Assembly: GCA_049585195.1 (NCBI GenBank)
Contig: JBAUZG010000412.1
Location: forward strand, 1 to 33,180
Origin: KBS-96 sp049585195
GTDB taxonomy: Bacteria; Acidobacteriota; Terriglobia; Bryobacterales; Bryobacteraceae
Direction of reading: 5' to 3'
DNA length: 33,180 nucleotides
A program made the translations under genes and the position numbers. Below, one piece after another: positions 7,769 to 15,849 of the stretch (within the stretch, counting starts at the first letter, position 1; each line of letters begins with the position of its first letter). Below the pieces are notes generated by a model. It worked only from the letters and a program-made list of their open reading frames with translations, was not told the DNA's origin and did no database searches.

Positions 7769-8392
7769 CGGACGAATCTCGTCAAATAGGCGGGTAGCGG
7801 CCTGGTGCGCTTCACGGTCGGAAGCCAGCAGACTCGGTCCAAGCATGGCGCCCAGATAGACGAGGTTGCCTTTGCCAATCTGCTTTCTCATGGCTACGGG
7901 GATGCCGTGCCAATGAGCTATGTATTCGCTTTGAGTCGAGCGAATTGAGAAGACAAGGCCAAATGGCCGGACGAGACAGTCTCGAGCGCCCGTAAACGAA
8001 ACATAGGGGTGACTGCCCACTGATTCCGCAATCGGACTTCCCAACTGAATGCCGAAAGTTTCTGCGAGTACCTGCTTCTGCTCCTCAATTTCGATAGGGT
8101 TCGCGAAAGCAAGACCTGATTCCCAGATCAGTAAAGATCCGTTGCTCACGTCTTCACGGAGCGCCCTTGCTTGTTGGGCGGAAACCTGCTTTGCGCCCGG
8201 CAAAACGATGACTGGATGACCAGATAGAACGATTTGCGGCAAACAGCTCTTGAAGCCCGCTGCAGATTCCGTCGACAACAAATGCGGTTCTGGAATGATT
8301 TTTACAGGAATTGAGGCTGCGTTCCCGGAAGGCGCCAGAAGGCTCGGAAAAAATGGGACCGAAAACTGTGCGAGAACTTGACGGCGGGTCAT
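7634..8392 (-). CDS. Tat-exported protein of unknown function, glutamine-amidotransferase-like fold
   Basis: A 252-aa protein opening with MTRRQVLAQF then a hydrophobic stretch, a twin-arginine-type signal. The ATG at 8392 is preferred over a start nine codons upstream because it puts the signal at the N-terminus. The body has VIVLPGAKQVSAQQARALRE followed by GSLLIWESG, and later GKGNLVYLGAMLGPSLL. That layout is seen in class-I-amidotransferase-like and beta-galactosidase trimerisation-type domains, usually without catalytic residues. I see no obvious Cys-His-Glu triad. It lies 10 bases after the sugar isomerase gene, so the two are probably one operon. The recognisable domain ends near LFDEI. 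The last 45 or so residues are encoded antisense to serS and are probably a run-on tail. Function is unknown. Confidence 0.72.
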   Translation of the reverse strand: MTRRQVLAQFSVPFFPSLLAPSGNAASIPVKIIPEPHLLSTESAAGFKSCLPQIVLSGHPVIVLPGAKQVSAQQARALREDVSNGSLLIWESGLAFANPIEIEEQKQVLAETFGIQLGSPIAESVGSHPYVSFTGARDCLVRPFGLVFSIRSTQSEYIAHWHGIPVAMRKQIGKGNLVYLGAMLGPSLLASDREAHQAATRLFDEIRPSNRNAASALNAIRPDVRLQRLGNEDTPIGLLKIFDNRNPGAANR

Positions 8393-8402
8393 AAAGGCGA
8401 CT

Positions 8403-9242
8403 CTATAGCTGTCTCGCAATCAAGCGCCGGATCGCGGCGGAAGTGTCGACAAACTGTTGATCTGGAGCATACCGGTAGCGAGCTTCCATTTCCGCAATCA
8501 GCCACCCGTCGTAACGGACTTTGTCGAGGGCGGCACGAATGGCCGGCCAGTTGTTATCGCCCAGAAAGATGTTGGTGTATACGCTTTGGTCGCCGCAGCG
8601 TCCACGATGCTTTAACACATCCTTGAGGTGAATTCGCGTAATGCGCGGGCCGAGGATCTCGACCCATTGCTCGGCGAAACCGGTGTCGTGAATGTTGCCG
8701 ACATCGAGATGAATGCCGACCCACGGATTCCCAACATCGTCGAGAAATCGGTTGAATTCGCGGGGGCTGAGAAGGAACCTTTGCTCCGAGCAGCAATTTT
8801 CAATGCCGATTTTAACTCGGGCTTTCGATGCGAACTCACCAAGTTCTTGAAGTGTTTTTACGCAGCGCGAGTACACCTCGTTATATGGATTCTGGGTCGT
8901 AACAATTCCCGCGACGACGAGAATCGCGTCGGTGTTGAAAATATGACAGGCTTCGACCTGACGCTTGATATGGCGGATAGCGGATTCGCGTTTGGCGGGA
9001 TTGCGGTCGGAGATATTTTCGTCCCAATCGAGAGAATTCGAGACGTTGGAGACTTCTAGCCCGGCATCCTGAACTTTGTGGTAGAGGCGCCGCAGGTCGG
9101 CATCGCTAGTTTCCATTTGGAACCACGGCCGGTCACCGAGCCAGAGTTCAACGCCATCGTATCCGGATTGCTTAACGAGCTTCAATCCTTCATCAAAGCT
9201 CATATTCTTAGGAAACATGCTGTCGCCGATGGATTTTTTCAT
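8403..9242 (-). CDS. Sugar phosphate isomerase/epimerase family TIM barrel
   Basis: A 279-aa member of the xylose isomerase-like/AP-endonuclease-2 superfamily, which isomerises or epimerises sugars or related hydroxy-acids using a divalent metal. It starts MKKSIGDSMFPKNMSFDEGL, then SGYDGVELWLG (first barrel strand and the helix after it). Likely metal ligands are the Glu in GIENCC, the Asp in HLDVGN, the His in RIHLKD and the Glu in IAEMEA. There is no signal peptide, so it is probably cytosolic. The exact substrate cannot be told. It is followed after 10 bases by the Tat-exported gene ending at 7634, and is divergent (41-bp gap) from the acetyltransferase gene at 9284. Confidence 0.85.
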   Translation of the reverse strand: MKKSIGDSMFPKNMSFDEGLKLVKQSGYDGVELWLGDRPWFQMETSDADLRRLYHKVQDAGLEVSNVSNSLDWDENISDRNPAKRESAIRHIKRQVEACHIFNTDAILVVAGIVTTQNPYNEVYSRCVKTLQELGEFASKARVKIGIENCCSEQRFLLSPREFNRFLDDVGNPWVGIHLDVGNIHDTGFAEQWVEILGPRITRIHLKDVLKHRGRCGDQSVYTNIFLGDNNWPAIRAALDKVRYDGWLIAEMEARYRYAPDQQFVDTSAAIRRLIARQL

Positions 9243-9283
9243 CGCCTTGTTACCGATTTAGCGAGTATGTCAAAGTCTAATTT

Positions 9284-9799
9284 ATGAGCCCATCTCAAGA
9301 AGGGGTTGAAATCGCAGTGGACTCGATGACGGCCGACGATTGGCCAGCGGTTCGGGCAATCTATTTGGAAGGCATAGCGACGGGAAATGCGACATTTGAA
9401 AGACATGCACCCGACTGGGAGCATTGGAACGAGTCGCGTTTGAAATCGCCTCGGCTGGTGGCTCGCATCGACGGCAAGATAGCCGGCTGGGCGGCGCTGA
9501 CTCCAGTGTCGCGGAGGAAGGTGTATGCAGGGGTTGCAGAGGTAAGTGTCTATGTGGCAGAGCAGGCTCGGGGGCGGGCGATCGGACGAGCGTTGCTATC
9601 GGCGTTGGTTGACGCTTCTGAAAACGAAGGGATCTGGACGTTACAAGCAGGAGTTTTTCCGGAGAACGTGGCGAGTATGGCACTGCACAAGCGCGCCGGC
9701 TTTCGCGTCGTAGGCACGCGTGAACGGCTGGGATGCATGAACGGGAAGTGGCGCGATGTTGTGTTGATGGAGCGCAGAAGCCGCCGCGTGGGAATTTAG
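9284..9799 (+). CDS. GNAT N-acetyltransferase, phosphinothricin/L-amino-acid acetyltransferase type
   Basis: A 171-aa acetyl-CoA-dependent N-acetyltransferase. IRAIYLEGI-like opening motifs (VRAIYLEGIATGNATFE) and AGWAALTPVS, AEVSVYV and QARGRAIGRALLSAL (acetyl-CoA pyrophosphate loop) match the Pat/YncA branch, which acetylates amino acids or analogues such as methionine sulfoximine and phosphinothricin. The C-terminal ALHKRAGFRVVGTRERLG is also typical. The ATG at 9284 has no strong ribosome site. Its stop codon overlaps the convergent dapD stop by three bases (TTAG), leaving no terminator between the two transcription units. Confidence 0.85.
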   Translation: MSPSQEGVEIAVDSMTADDWPAVRAIYLEGIATGNATFERHAPDWEHWNESRLKSPRLVARIDGKIAGWAALTPVSRRKVYAGVAEVSVYVAEQARGRAIGRALLSALVDASENEGIWTLQAGVFPENVASMALHKRAGFRVVGTRERLGCMNGKWRDVVLMERRSRRVGI

Positions 9800-10653
9800 C
9801 GCAGTAGGTCTTCGAGCTGGATTTTGGCGCCGGTCGCCGAGTCGCGATACTTCACAACGACAGGCGTATAGAGCGAAAGGCCCCAATTTTTTCCGGGACC
9901 GTGCTGGATGGGGCGCGAGCCCGGCACGACGACGGCTTCTTCCGGAATCATCAGCGGCTGATCGTCGGTTGCGCGATAGATCTGCTCGCGCACAAGATCG
10001 TAGACCGGCGTGGAGCGATTAAGAACCGTTCCGCTGCCGAGAACGGCGCGGCTTTTAACGACTGTGCCTTCATAGACGCCGCAGTTACCACCAACGAGAA
10101 CATCATCCTCGACGACTACGGGCAACGCGCCGACCGGCTCGAGCACACCGCCAATCTGGGATGCGGCGGAAATGTGGCAGCGCTTGCCGATTTGGGCGCA
10201 GCTTCCCACGAGAGCGTGAGAATCGATCATAGTTCCTTCGTCCACGTACGCCCCGACGTTGATGTACATGGGCGGCATACAAGTGACGCCGCGGCCGACG
10301 AAGGATCCTGTGCGGATGCTCGATCCTCCGGGGACAATACGCACTCCGTCGCGGAGAATGACACGCTTCAGCGGGTAAGTCGATTTGTCGAAAAAGACCT
10401 CCGCGCCGCCGGTTACGTTCATTTGCATAAGCTTGCCCAGCCGGAAACCGAGGAGGATGCCCTTTTTCACCCAGGCATTGACCCGCCAGCCGGTGGGCTC
10501 CCCCCGGTCGGGCTCGGCCGAGCGCACTCGGCCTTTATTCAACAGATCGAGAAAGGTCTTGAATAGATGGCGGGCATCCTTCCCGTAGGAAGCCGGGTTT
10601 TCATCGAAAAGCGCTTCAATGTTGTGTTGAATTTCGGAAAGGTCCGAAATCAC
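9796..10653 (-). CDS. dapD: 2,3,4,5-tetrahydropyridine-2,6-dicarboxylate N-succinyltransferase
   Basis: Left-handed beta-helix acyltransferase that succinylates tetrahydrodipicolinate, committing this pathway to the succinylase route of DAP/lysine synthesis. It is 285 aa. The N-terminal helical domain includes TGWRVNAWVKKGILLGF. The hexapeptide-repeat region is VRIVPGGSSIRTGSFVG, then PPMYINVGAYVDEGTMIDSH and GVLEPVGALPVVVEDDVLVG. The family's C-terminal extension follows. These are hallmark DapD stretches. The start is GTG, overlapping the dapA stop (GTGA), with GGGAG seven bases before it. It is the last gene of the six-gene operon and presumably under the same lysine riboswitch. Confidence 0.95.
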   Translation of the reverse strand: MISDLSEIQHNIEALFDENPASYGKDARHLFKTFLDLLNKGRVRSAEPDRGEPTGWRVNAWVKKGILLGFRLGKLMQMNVTGGAEVFFDKSTYPLKRVILRDGVRIVPGGSSIRTGSFVGRGVTCMPPMYINVGAYVDEGTMIDSHALVGSCAQIGKRCHISAASQIGGVLEPVGALPVVVEDDVLVGGNCGVYEGTVVKSRAVLGSGTVLNRSTPVYDLVREQIYRATDDQPLMIPEEAVVVPGSRPIQHGPGKNWGLSLYTPVVVKYRDSATGAKIQLEDLLR

Positions 10654-11540
10654 GCGTGGGCTCCCGCGAGTAAGCCGGATTTTTGCAGGACCGCTTCAAT
10701 TTTCTGTTTCGAGGAGGGTTGAGGCGGCGTCATAGGCAGGCGCCAGATCGGTTCGAGCAAGCCCATTACGGCCATTCCGTATTTAACAGGGATCGGGTTC
10801 GATTCGATGAAATTGACGTCCATCAGGTCTTGATATTTCCTCTGCAACTCGCGCGCGGTTACGAAGTCGCCCGAGAGCGCGGCCGCTGTGAGCTGTGTCA
10901 TTTCGGCCGGAATCTGATTCGATACGACGGAGACGATGCCTTTACCTCCGAGACCTATGAGCGGAAGCGTGATAGAGTCGTCGCCCGAGAGGACCGCGAA
11001 GGAATCTGGAAGCATGGAAACGATACGGGCCATTTGACCGACGTTGCCCGATGCTTCCTTGACACCGACGATGTTCTTGATTTCAGAGAGTCGCAACAGA
11101 GTGGCTGGCTCGACGTTGACGCCGGTGCGTGATTGCACGCTATAAACAACAATTGGCAACGCAATGGATTCGGCGATTGCCTTGTAGTGTTGATAGAGTC
11201 CTTCCTGAGTAGGCTTATTGTAATAGGGCGTGACGGAGAGAATGCCTTGAGCGCCCAAGCGTTCAAGATCCTTAGCCAGCGCGATGACTTTTTTGGTGTT
11301 GTAGCCGCCGGCTCCGGCAAGGACCGGCACTCTGCCGCTGGTTTCAGCGAGCACGATCTCGGCAACCCGAAGATGCTCGTCGCGCTCGAGAGTGGGGCTC
11401 TCACCGGTTGTGCCGCACGGCACCAGAAAGTTGATTCCTGCGTCGATCTGGCGGCGGATGAGTTTGCGCAAAGCCGGTTCGTCTAGAGATTGATCGTGGC
11501 GAAAGGGCGTAACGAGCGCCGTTCCGCATCCGTGAAACAT
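10650..11540 (-). CDS. dapA: 4-hydroxy-tetrahydrodipicolinate synthase
   Basis: Schiff-base aldolase condensing pyruvate with aspartate semialdehyde. It is 296 aa from the ATG at 11540. That start follows GGAGGTGGTT directly and opens MFHGCGTALVTPF as in the family. An in-frame ATG at 11594 would add 18 residues read through a dispersed repeat (11557-11584) and is rejected. Active-site residues are Thr44-Thr45 (PCGTTGE), Tyr106/Tyr107 (TPYYNKP), Tyr133, Arg138 and Schiff-base Lys161 (VGVKEASGN). The usual YNVPSRTG loop reads YSVQSRTG here, an Asn-to-Ser and Pro-to-Gln change. It overlaps dapD by 4 bases. Confidence 0.95.
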   Translation of the reverse strand: MFHGCGTALVTPFRHDQSLDEPALRKLIRRQIDAGINFLVPCGTTGESPTLERDEHLRVAEIVLAETSGRVPVLAGAGGYNTKKVIALAKDLERLGAQGILSVTPYYNKPTQEGLYQHYKAIAESIALPIVVYSVQSRTGVNVEPATLLRLSEIKNIVGVKEASGNVGQMARIVSMLPDSFAVLSGDDSITLPLIGLGGKGIVSVVSNQIPAEMTQLTAAALSGDFVTARELQRKYQDLMDVNFIESNPIPVKYGMAVMGLLEPIWRLPMTPPQPSSKQKIEAVLQKSGLLAGAHA

Positions 11541-11556
11541 AACCACCTCCTGCGCC

Positions 11557-11584
11557 GGTCCGCTCCCTCGCGGTCGCGGCTCGG
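11557..11584 (-). repeat. Solo copy of the dispersed GC-rich repeat, within the dap operon
   Basis: The plus strand reads GGTCC then GCTCCCTCGCGGTCGCGGCT then CGG, the best-preserved single arm of the family also found at 2710-2788, 20910-20985, 23587-23614 and 31793-31814. It fills the 50-bp dapB-dapA gap just upstream of the dapA ribosome site. It could affect mRNA processing or relative expression inside the operon, as REP elements do elsewhere; that is inference. Confidence 0.75.
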
Positions 11585-11590
11585 TTAATC

Positions 11591-12298
11591 TCATGCTCCG
11601 AATAATACTTCTTCAAAGGTATGGACACCAGTCTTACCCATGATCCATTGTGCCGATTTCAAGGCTCCGCGAGCGAACCCTTCGCGGCTTCGGGCTGTAT
11701 GCCGTAATGAAATAGTGTCGGCGGCCGAGTCGAAACCGATCTCGTGAGTGCCGGGATGTTTACCGGCTCGATTGGAACTAACGTCGATGTGGCGGCTGTA
11801 ACCGGCGGTCTTCATCGTTTCCACCAGATGAAGCAGCGTTCCGGATCGCGCGTCCTTTTTTTGATCGTGATGGATTTCCCAGGCCCAGGCTCCATACTCT
11901 TTCTCATCCCGCAGCAGTTCAGCCGCGAGCGCCACCAGCCGGCTGAACACAGCGACTCCGATCGAAAAATTGGGGCTCCAGACCAGAGCGGACTTGTTTT
12001 GTTCGACGGCTTCGCCCACGTCGCTAAGATGTTGCAGCCAGCCGGTTGTGCCCGTCACTGCCGGCACTTTCAAATTCGCTAAACGGACAAGATTTGCGGG
12101 CGCGCTTTCTGGAGTTGAAAACTCGATTGCGACATCCACGCCGCAAAAGCTGGTCTCGTTAATTCCCTGCCCGGCTTCGTTGCCGTGCTCGTCGAGCCGG
12201 ACCATAACGTGGAAGTCGAACTCAGGCGCGAGCTGTTCGATCAACCGGCCCATTTTGCCATAGCCGACTAGCGCCAGGTTTTTTGTTCCATTTTCCAT
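11591..12298 (-). CDS. dapB: 4-hydroxy-tetrahydrodipicolinate reductase (short form)
   Basis: NAD(P)H-dependent reductase acting right after DapA. It is 235 aa, shorter than the roughly 270 aa of enteric DapB. Nucleotide-binding motif LVGYGKMGR (10-18); VTGTTGW (81-87); catalytic and substrate region EIHHDQKKDARSGT (141-154). In most family members the latter ends DAPSGT, so Arg151 replaces the usual proline, while the two histidines, Lys147 and the SGT are kept. The C-terminal REGFARGALKSAQW is also typical. The ATG at 12298 has GAGG eight bases upstream and starts 9 bases after the lysC stop. Confidence 0.92.
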   Translation of the reverse strand: MENGTKNLALVGYGKMGRLIEQLAPEFDFHVMVRLDEHGNEAGQGINETSFCGVDVAIEFSTPESAPANLVRLANLKVPAVTGTTGWLQHLSDVGEAVEQNKSALVWSPNFSIGVAVFSRLVALAAELLRDEKEYGAWAWEIHHDQKKDARSGTLLHLVETMKTAGYSRHIDVSSNRAGKHPGTHEIGFDSAADTISLRHTARSREGFARGALKSAQWIMGKTGVHTFEEVLFGA

Positions 12299-12307
12299 AC
12301 CCGTGCC

Positions 12308-13675
12308 TCATGCAAAGACGTTCGGATCGAGCTCTGAAAAGAATTCCGAGTGCAAAGCTGCTACTGCCGGCGTTAAATCTCGCTCGGCGATAACGAATCC
12401 CAAATTCAATAGGGACGCTCCCTGCGAAATCATACGGATGTTTTTATCGCGAAGGACCTGGAAGGCTCTTCCAGAGATGCCTGGCGTGTGGCGAAGATTC
12501 TCCCCTACCAAACATACAATCGCCTGGCCGCTCTCCTCGCTAACCTCGGCAAATTGACGGAGCTCGGAGCAGATCTCGTCGAGATAGCCGGTGTTGTCCA
12601 ACGTTAGCGAAACACTCACCTCGGAAGTGGAAACCATATCGACGCTGGTTTTCCAGCGATCGAACACTTCAAAGATGCGGCGAAGAAATCCGTGCGCCAG
12701 CAACATGCGGGTAGAACGTATGTTGAGAATCGTGATATTTCGCTTGCAGCTAATCGATTTAACTGGATTTGCGCAGGGCACTGGATCGGCTGTAATGCGA
12801 GTCCCTTCAATATTAGGGCGGCGCGAGTTGAGAATCAGTACAGGGATATTTGTTTCGACTGCGGGCGCAACGGTCGCCGGATGCAAAACCTTCGCGCCAA
12901 AATAGGCGAGCTCGGCGGCCTCAGCGAAACTGATGTGCTTAACGCGATGACTGCCGGGAACAATTCGCGGATCAGTGGTCAGCATTCCGTCAACATCAGT
13001 CCAGATTTGAATCTCTTCGGCTCCGAGACCGGCTCCTATGATCGCGGCCGAGAAATCGGACCCTCCCCTGCCGAGGGTGGTGGTTTGGCCGTCTACAGTT
13101 GACCCGATAAAGCCGCCCATCACAATCACATTGTCTTCCGTCAAGGGGGCAACGTTTTCCCGAAGCAAACGGTAGGTTTGCTCGAATAGCGGCTGGGCGT
13201 GCGTGAATTGATCGTCCGTGATAACGACGCGGCGCGAATCGATATGGCAGGCGGGGATGCCAGCGGCACGAAACGCGTAACTGACAACCAGGCTCGACAG
13301 GCGCTCTCCTACGCTCGCAATGGCGTCTGTAGAGCGCGGCGAGATCTCGCCGACAATCGAAATTCCTTTGACTAATTCTTCCAGCCAATCGAAATGAGAG
13401 CGGATATGGCGGTCGAGATCCGCGGCGGCTGCGCCCGCTACGGCCAAGCCATCCGCGAGATGTTGGGACCTGATTTCATCGACCAGCGTCAAGGATTGAT
13501 CGCGGCGGCCAGCGGCGGCTTCGGTTGCGGCGAGCAGGAGCTTGTTCGTCGTCTTGCCCATGGCCGACACGACCACAATCGGGCGGCGAGCCAGATTGCG
13601 CTTCACGATAGTCGTTACGCGGTTTATGGCGTCGTATGACTCGACGGAGGTGCCGCCGAACTTCATCACAATCAT
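12308..13675 (-). CDS. lysC: Aspartate kinase
   Basis: Phosphorylates aspartate, the first step toward lysine, threonine and methionine. It is 455 aa, the length of monofunctional enzymes with a kinase domain plus two C-terminal ACT domains. Kinase motifs are MKFGGTSVES (4-13), GRGGSDFSAAIIG and WTDVDGMLTTDPR. The ACT region, from about residue 300, includes TSEVSVSLTLD and LVGENLRHTPGISGRAF. The ACT pair suggests allosteric control by lysine in addition to the riboswitch. It is a stand-alone kinase, not fused to homoserine dehydrogenase. Nine bases separate it from asd upstream and nine from dapB downstream. Confidence 0.95.
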   Translation of the reverse strand: MIVMKFGGTSVESYDAINRVTTIVKRNLARRPIVVVSAMGKTTNKLLLAATEAAAGRRDQSLTLVDEIRSQHLADGLAVAGAAAADLDRHIRSHFDWLEELVKGISIVGEISPRSTDAIASVGERLSSLVVSYAFRAAGIPACHIDSRRVVITDDQFTHAQPLFEQTYRLLRENVAPLTEDNVIVMGGFIGSTVDGQTTTLGRGGSDFSAAIIGAGLGAEEIQIWTDVDGMLTTDPRIVPGSHRVKHISFAEAAELAYFGAKVLHPATVAPAVETNIPVLILNSRRPNIEGTRITADPVPCANPVKSISCKRNITILNIRSTRMLLAHGFLRRIFEVFDRWKTSVDMVSTSEVSVSLTLDNTGYLDEICSELRQFAEVSEESGQAIVCLVGENLRHTPGISGRAFQVLRDKNIRMISQGASLLNLGFVIAERDLTPAVAALHSEFFSELDPNVFA

Positions 13676-13684
13676 GGCTTGCTC

Positions 13685-14731
13685 TTACTCGATCAACCCC
13701 TCGGAAACCATCAACTCTGCATTCAGAACCGCTGCGCCCGCTGCGCCCCGAATGGTATTGTGGCCGCACGCAACAAACTTAAGATCAAGCACCGGGCACT
13801 CGCGCAAGCGGCCCACGAACGTTGTCATGCCGCCCTCTCGCGCGGCATCGCGACGCGGCTGGGGACGGTCGGGATAGTCGAGATAGATGAGGGGCCGCGC
13901 AGGCGCGCTGGGCAGCTTTCGCTCCTGGGGAAGGCCCCGGAACGACTCGATGGCATGGCGGGCTTCCTCCACCAGAACGTCGCGGTCGAAATCTACCGAG
14001 ACTGCGACAGTATGGCCGTCGACCACTGGGACGCGATTACAGTGGGCGCTGATACGGGCGCCGAGTGGAATGAAACCGTTATCTTGAAAAGTTCCCAGGA
14101 TCTTTTGTGTTTCCTGCTGCATCTTTTCCTCTTCGCCACCGACAAACGGGATGACATTGGCAAGAATGTCCATTGACGGGACACCGGGATAGCCGGCTCC
14201 TGAGACTGCCTGAAGAGTGGTGGCAACCACCATTTTGATTTCAAATTGCGCCAGCGGCGCCAGCGCCATGGTGAGGACAACGGTAGAGCAGTTCGGATTT
14301 GTAACAATCATCCCCTTCCACCCACGATTGGATTGCTGAAGTTTGCACGCCGCAAGATGGTGAGGATTAATTTCGGGAATGAGAAGCGGAACGTCGCGGT
14401 CCATTCGGTGATTTCTGGAATTCGAAACGATGATATGGCCCGCCTTAGCGAACGCCTGCTCAATTTCGGTGGCAACGGAGGCATCCGTGGCCGAAAACAG
14501 GAGTCGCGGCGCGTTTCCGGGTTTCGAATCCGAAACTACAATGCCCGCTGCGGCTTCCGGCATCTCTCCCTCGAGCCGCCACGAAGTTGCATCGCGCAAC
14601 GTTCTTCCGGCGGAACGATCGCTCGCCCCGAGCCACTTGAGCTTAAACCAGGGGTGTCCTTCAAGAAAGCGAATAAAATGCTGGCCTACCATACCTGTTG
14701 CGCCGAGTATGCCGGCTTCAATCTGTTTCAT
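13685..14731 (-). CDS. asd: Aspartate-semialdehyde dehydrogenase (archaeal/fungal-like type)
   Basis: Reduces aspartyl phosphate to aspartate semialdehyde with NADPH. It is 348 aa. The Rossmann motif GATGMVGQHFI (10-20) followed by HPWFKLKWLGAS is the style of the archaeal/fungal-type branch. Catalytic Cys148 is in TNPNCSTVVL and His240 in CNRVPVVDGHT. The ATG at 14731 overlaps the stop of the upstream deacylase gene (ATGA), indicating translational coupling, and lysC follows after 9 bases. Confidence 0.95.
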   Translation of the reverse strand: MKQIEAGILGATGMVGQHFIRFLEGHPWFKLKWLGASDRSAGRTLRDATSWRLEGEMPEAAAGIVVSDSKPGNAPRLLFSATDASVATEIEQAFAKAGHIIVSNSRNHRMDRDVPLLIPEINPHHLAACKLQQSNRGWKGMIVTNPNCSTVVLTMALAPLAQFEIKMVVATTLQAVSGAGYPGVPSMDILANVIPFVGGEEEKMQQETQKILGTFQDNGFIPLGARISAHCNRVPVVDGHTVAVSVDFDRDVLVEEARHAIESFRGLPQERKLPSAPARPLIYLDYPDRPQPRRDAAREGGMTTFVGRLRECPVLDLKFVACGHNTIRGAAGAAVLNAELMVSEGLIE

Positions 14732-15741
14732 GAGTGTCCTTGCGAGAGGCGATGATACATCTGTTCGTATAAATTCACCGCTTCCAAAAGCTGATCTTTA
14801 GGGATGAACTCGGCGCTGGTATGCGCGACGTGGATACTGCCGGGTCCGATCAGAAACGGCTTTCCCCACGTGTTGTTGAAGGCGGGAATGTCACTAGTAA
14901 ATGCAACGACCGTTGTCTTCATCCCTTTGAGTGAACCCAGGCGCACGGAAGGAATGAAGAGCACTTCGACCGCCTCACAATCGGGAGCGGCCGCTTCGCT
15001 GATCCGGCGCCGCAGATCTTCCACTTCTCCGACAACACGTATGAATGTTTCCGCTCTTGCCTCGTCCGGGATTACATTCGGCGCGCGGCCGCCGGAGATG
15101 GTTCCAATATTTAGAGTGCTCGGGCCCAGCAATTCGTCGGTTGGCAAGGGCATTTTTCGAATCCGATCGAGCGAATCGAGAAGCTTCAAAATGGCCGATT
15201 CGCCCAGTTCCGGATACGCTGAATGCGCCATCCTGCCACGAGCCACAATTTCATGCCGGAGAGCGCCCTTCGATCCGAGCGCCAATTGATTTTCGGTCGG
15301 TTCGCCGTTAATGAGAAACCGGCTGCCGCGCGGGTTTTGGGCGGCAACGTAAGCGCCCGCGCTGTTGCGCTCTTCTCCCACGACAAAAAGGAGGCCCAGA
15401 TTCTTGCGGCCCTGCTCGAGCAGGCGTTCAGCAGTCTTAATCATGGCCGCAATGATCCCTTTGGTATCGCAGGCTCCGCGTCCTGTGATTTGGCGTTCAT
15501 CTTCGGCGGACGCGATGAAGGGCGGAACGGTATCCATGTGAGTCGAGAAGGTGACGACGGGCGTGCCGAAACGCGCGAATATGTTATCGCGGCCTGGCTC
15601 AACGGCCATCCGTTCGACTTCGCCGCCGTGCTTAGCAGCGAGACCGGAAAGAAGTTCAAACAGAAAATTGCCTGCCTCGCCCTCGTTCGGCGTAATGGAT
15701 TCGATATCAATTAGCTGACGCGTCATTTCGAACAGATTCAT
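14728..15741 (-). CDS. M20-family deacylase, likely succinyl-diaminopimelate desuccinylase
   Basis: Di-zinc amidohydrolase of the ArgE/DapE/LysK family (337 aa). Metal and catalytic residues are His68-Met-Asp70 (STHMDTVPP), Asp92 (GACDTKG), Glu123-Glu124 (GEER), Glu147 (NGEPTE) and a C-terminal His in HVAHTSAEF. Because the operon carries DapD (succinyl route), removing succinate from N-succinyl-LL-DAP is the logical job. From sequence alone ArgE or another deacylase remains possible, so no symbol is given. ATG at 15741 is chosen because GGAAAAGG precedes it; a TTG eight codons upstream is the alternative. It is the first gene of the operon, directly downstream of the lysine riboswitch leader. 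Confidence 0.85.
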   Translation of the reverse strand: MNLFEMTRQLIDIESITPNEGEAGNFLFELLSGLAAKHGGEVERMAVEPGRDNIFARFGTPVVTFSTHMDTVPPFIASAEDERQITGRGACDTKGIIAAMIKTAERLLEQGRKNLGLLFVVGEERNSAGAYVAAQNPRGSRFLINGEPTENQLALGSKGALRHEIVARGRMAHSAYPELGESAILKLLDSLDRIRKMPLPTDELLGPSTLNIGTISGGRAPNVIPDEARAETFIRVVGEVEDLRRRISEAAAPDCEAVEVLFIPSVRLGSLKGMKTTVVAFTSDIPAFNNTWGKPFLIGPGSIHVAHTSAEFIPKDQLLEAVNLYEQMYHRLSQGHS

Positions 15742-15849
15742 CCAACCTTTTCCTTCAGGTGGCAATTCAGAGGGGCGTATGCGGGAGGCAGGCTACTGCT
15801 CCGATAGCGCTCCACTCGCCTTTGCTGAACAGCGCTTCCGCGCTTTTGA
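15742..15849 (-). promoter_or_regulatory. Candidate expression platform of the lysine riboswitch
   Basis: On the transcribed strand CAGTAGCC (plus 15791-15798) is perfectly complementary to GGCTACTG (plus 15857-15864), which overlaps the 3' strand of aptamer helix P1. This is a plausible alternative pairing in the ligand-free state. Between them is a small hairpin AGCGC-GGAA-GCGCT (plus 15831-15844) with a further AGCGCT at 15806-15811. No U-tract is seen before the ATG, so a classical intrinsic terminator is not evident. Control may be translational or Rho-linked. Confidence 0.45.

Noticed and set aside
11541..11594. Longer DapA start at 11594
   Set aside because: The added residues are translated from a dispersed repeat, and a strong GGAGG ribosome site directly precedes the ATG at 11540.
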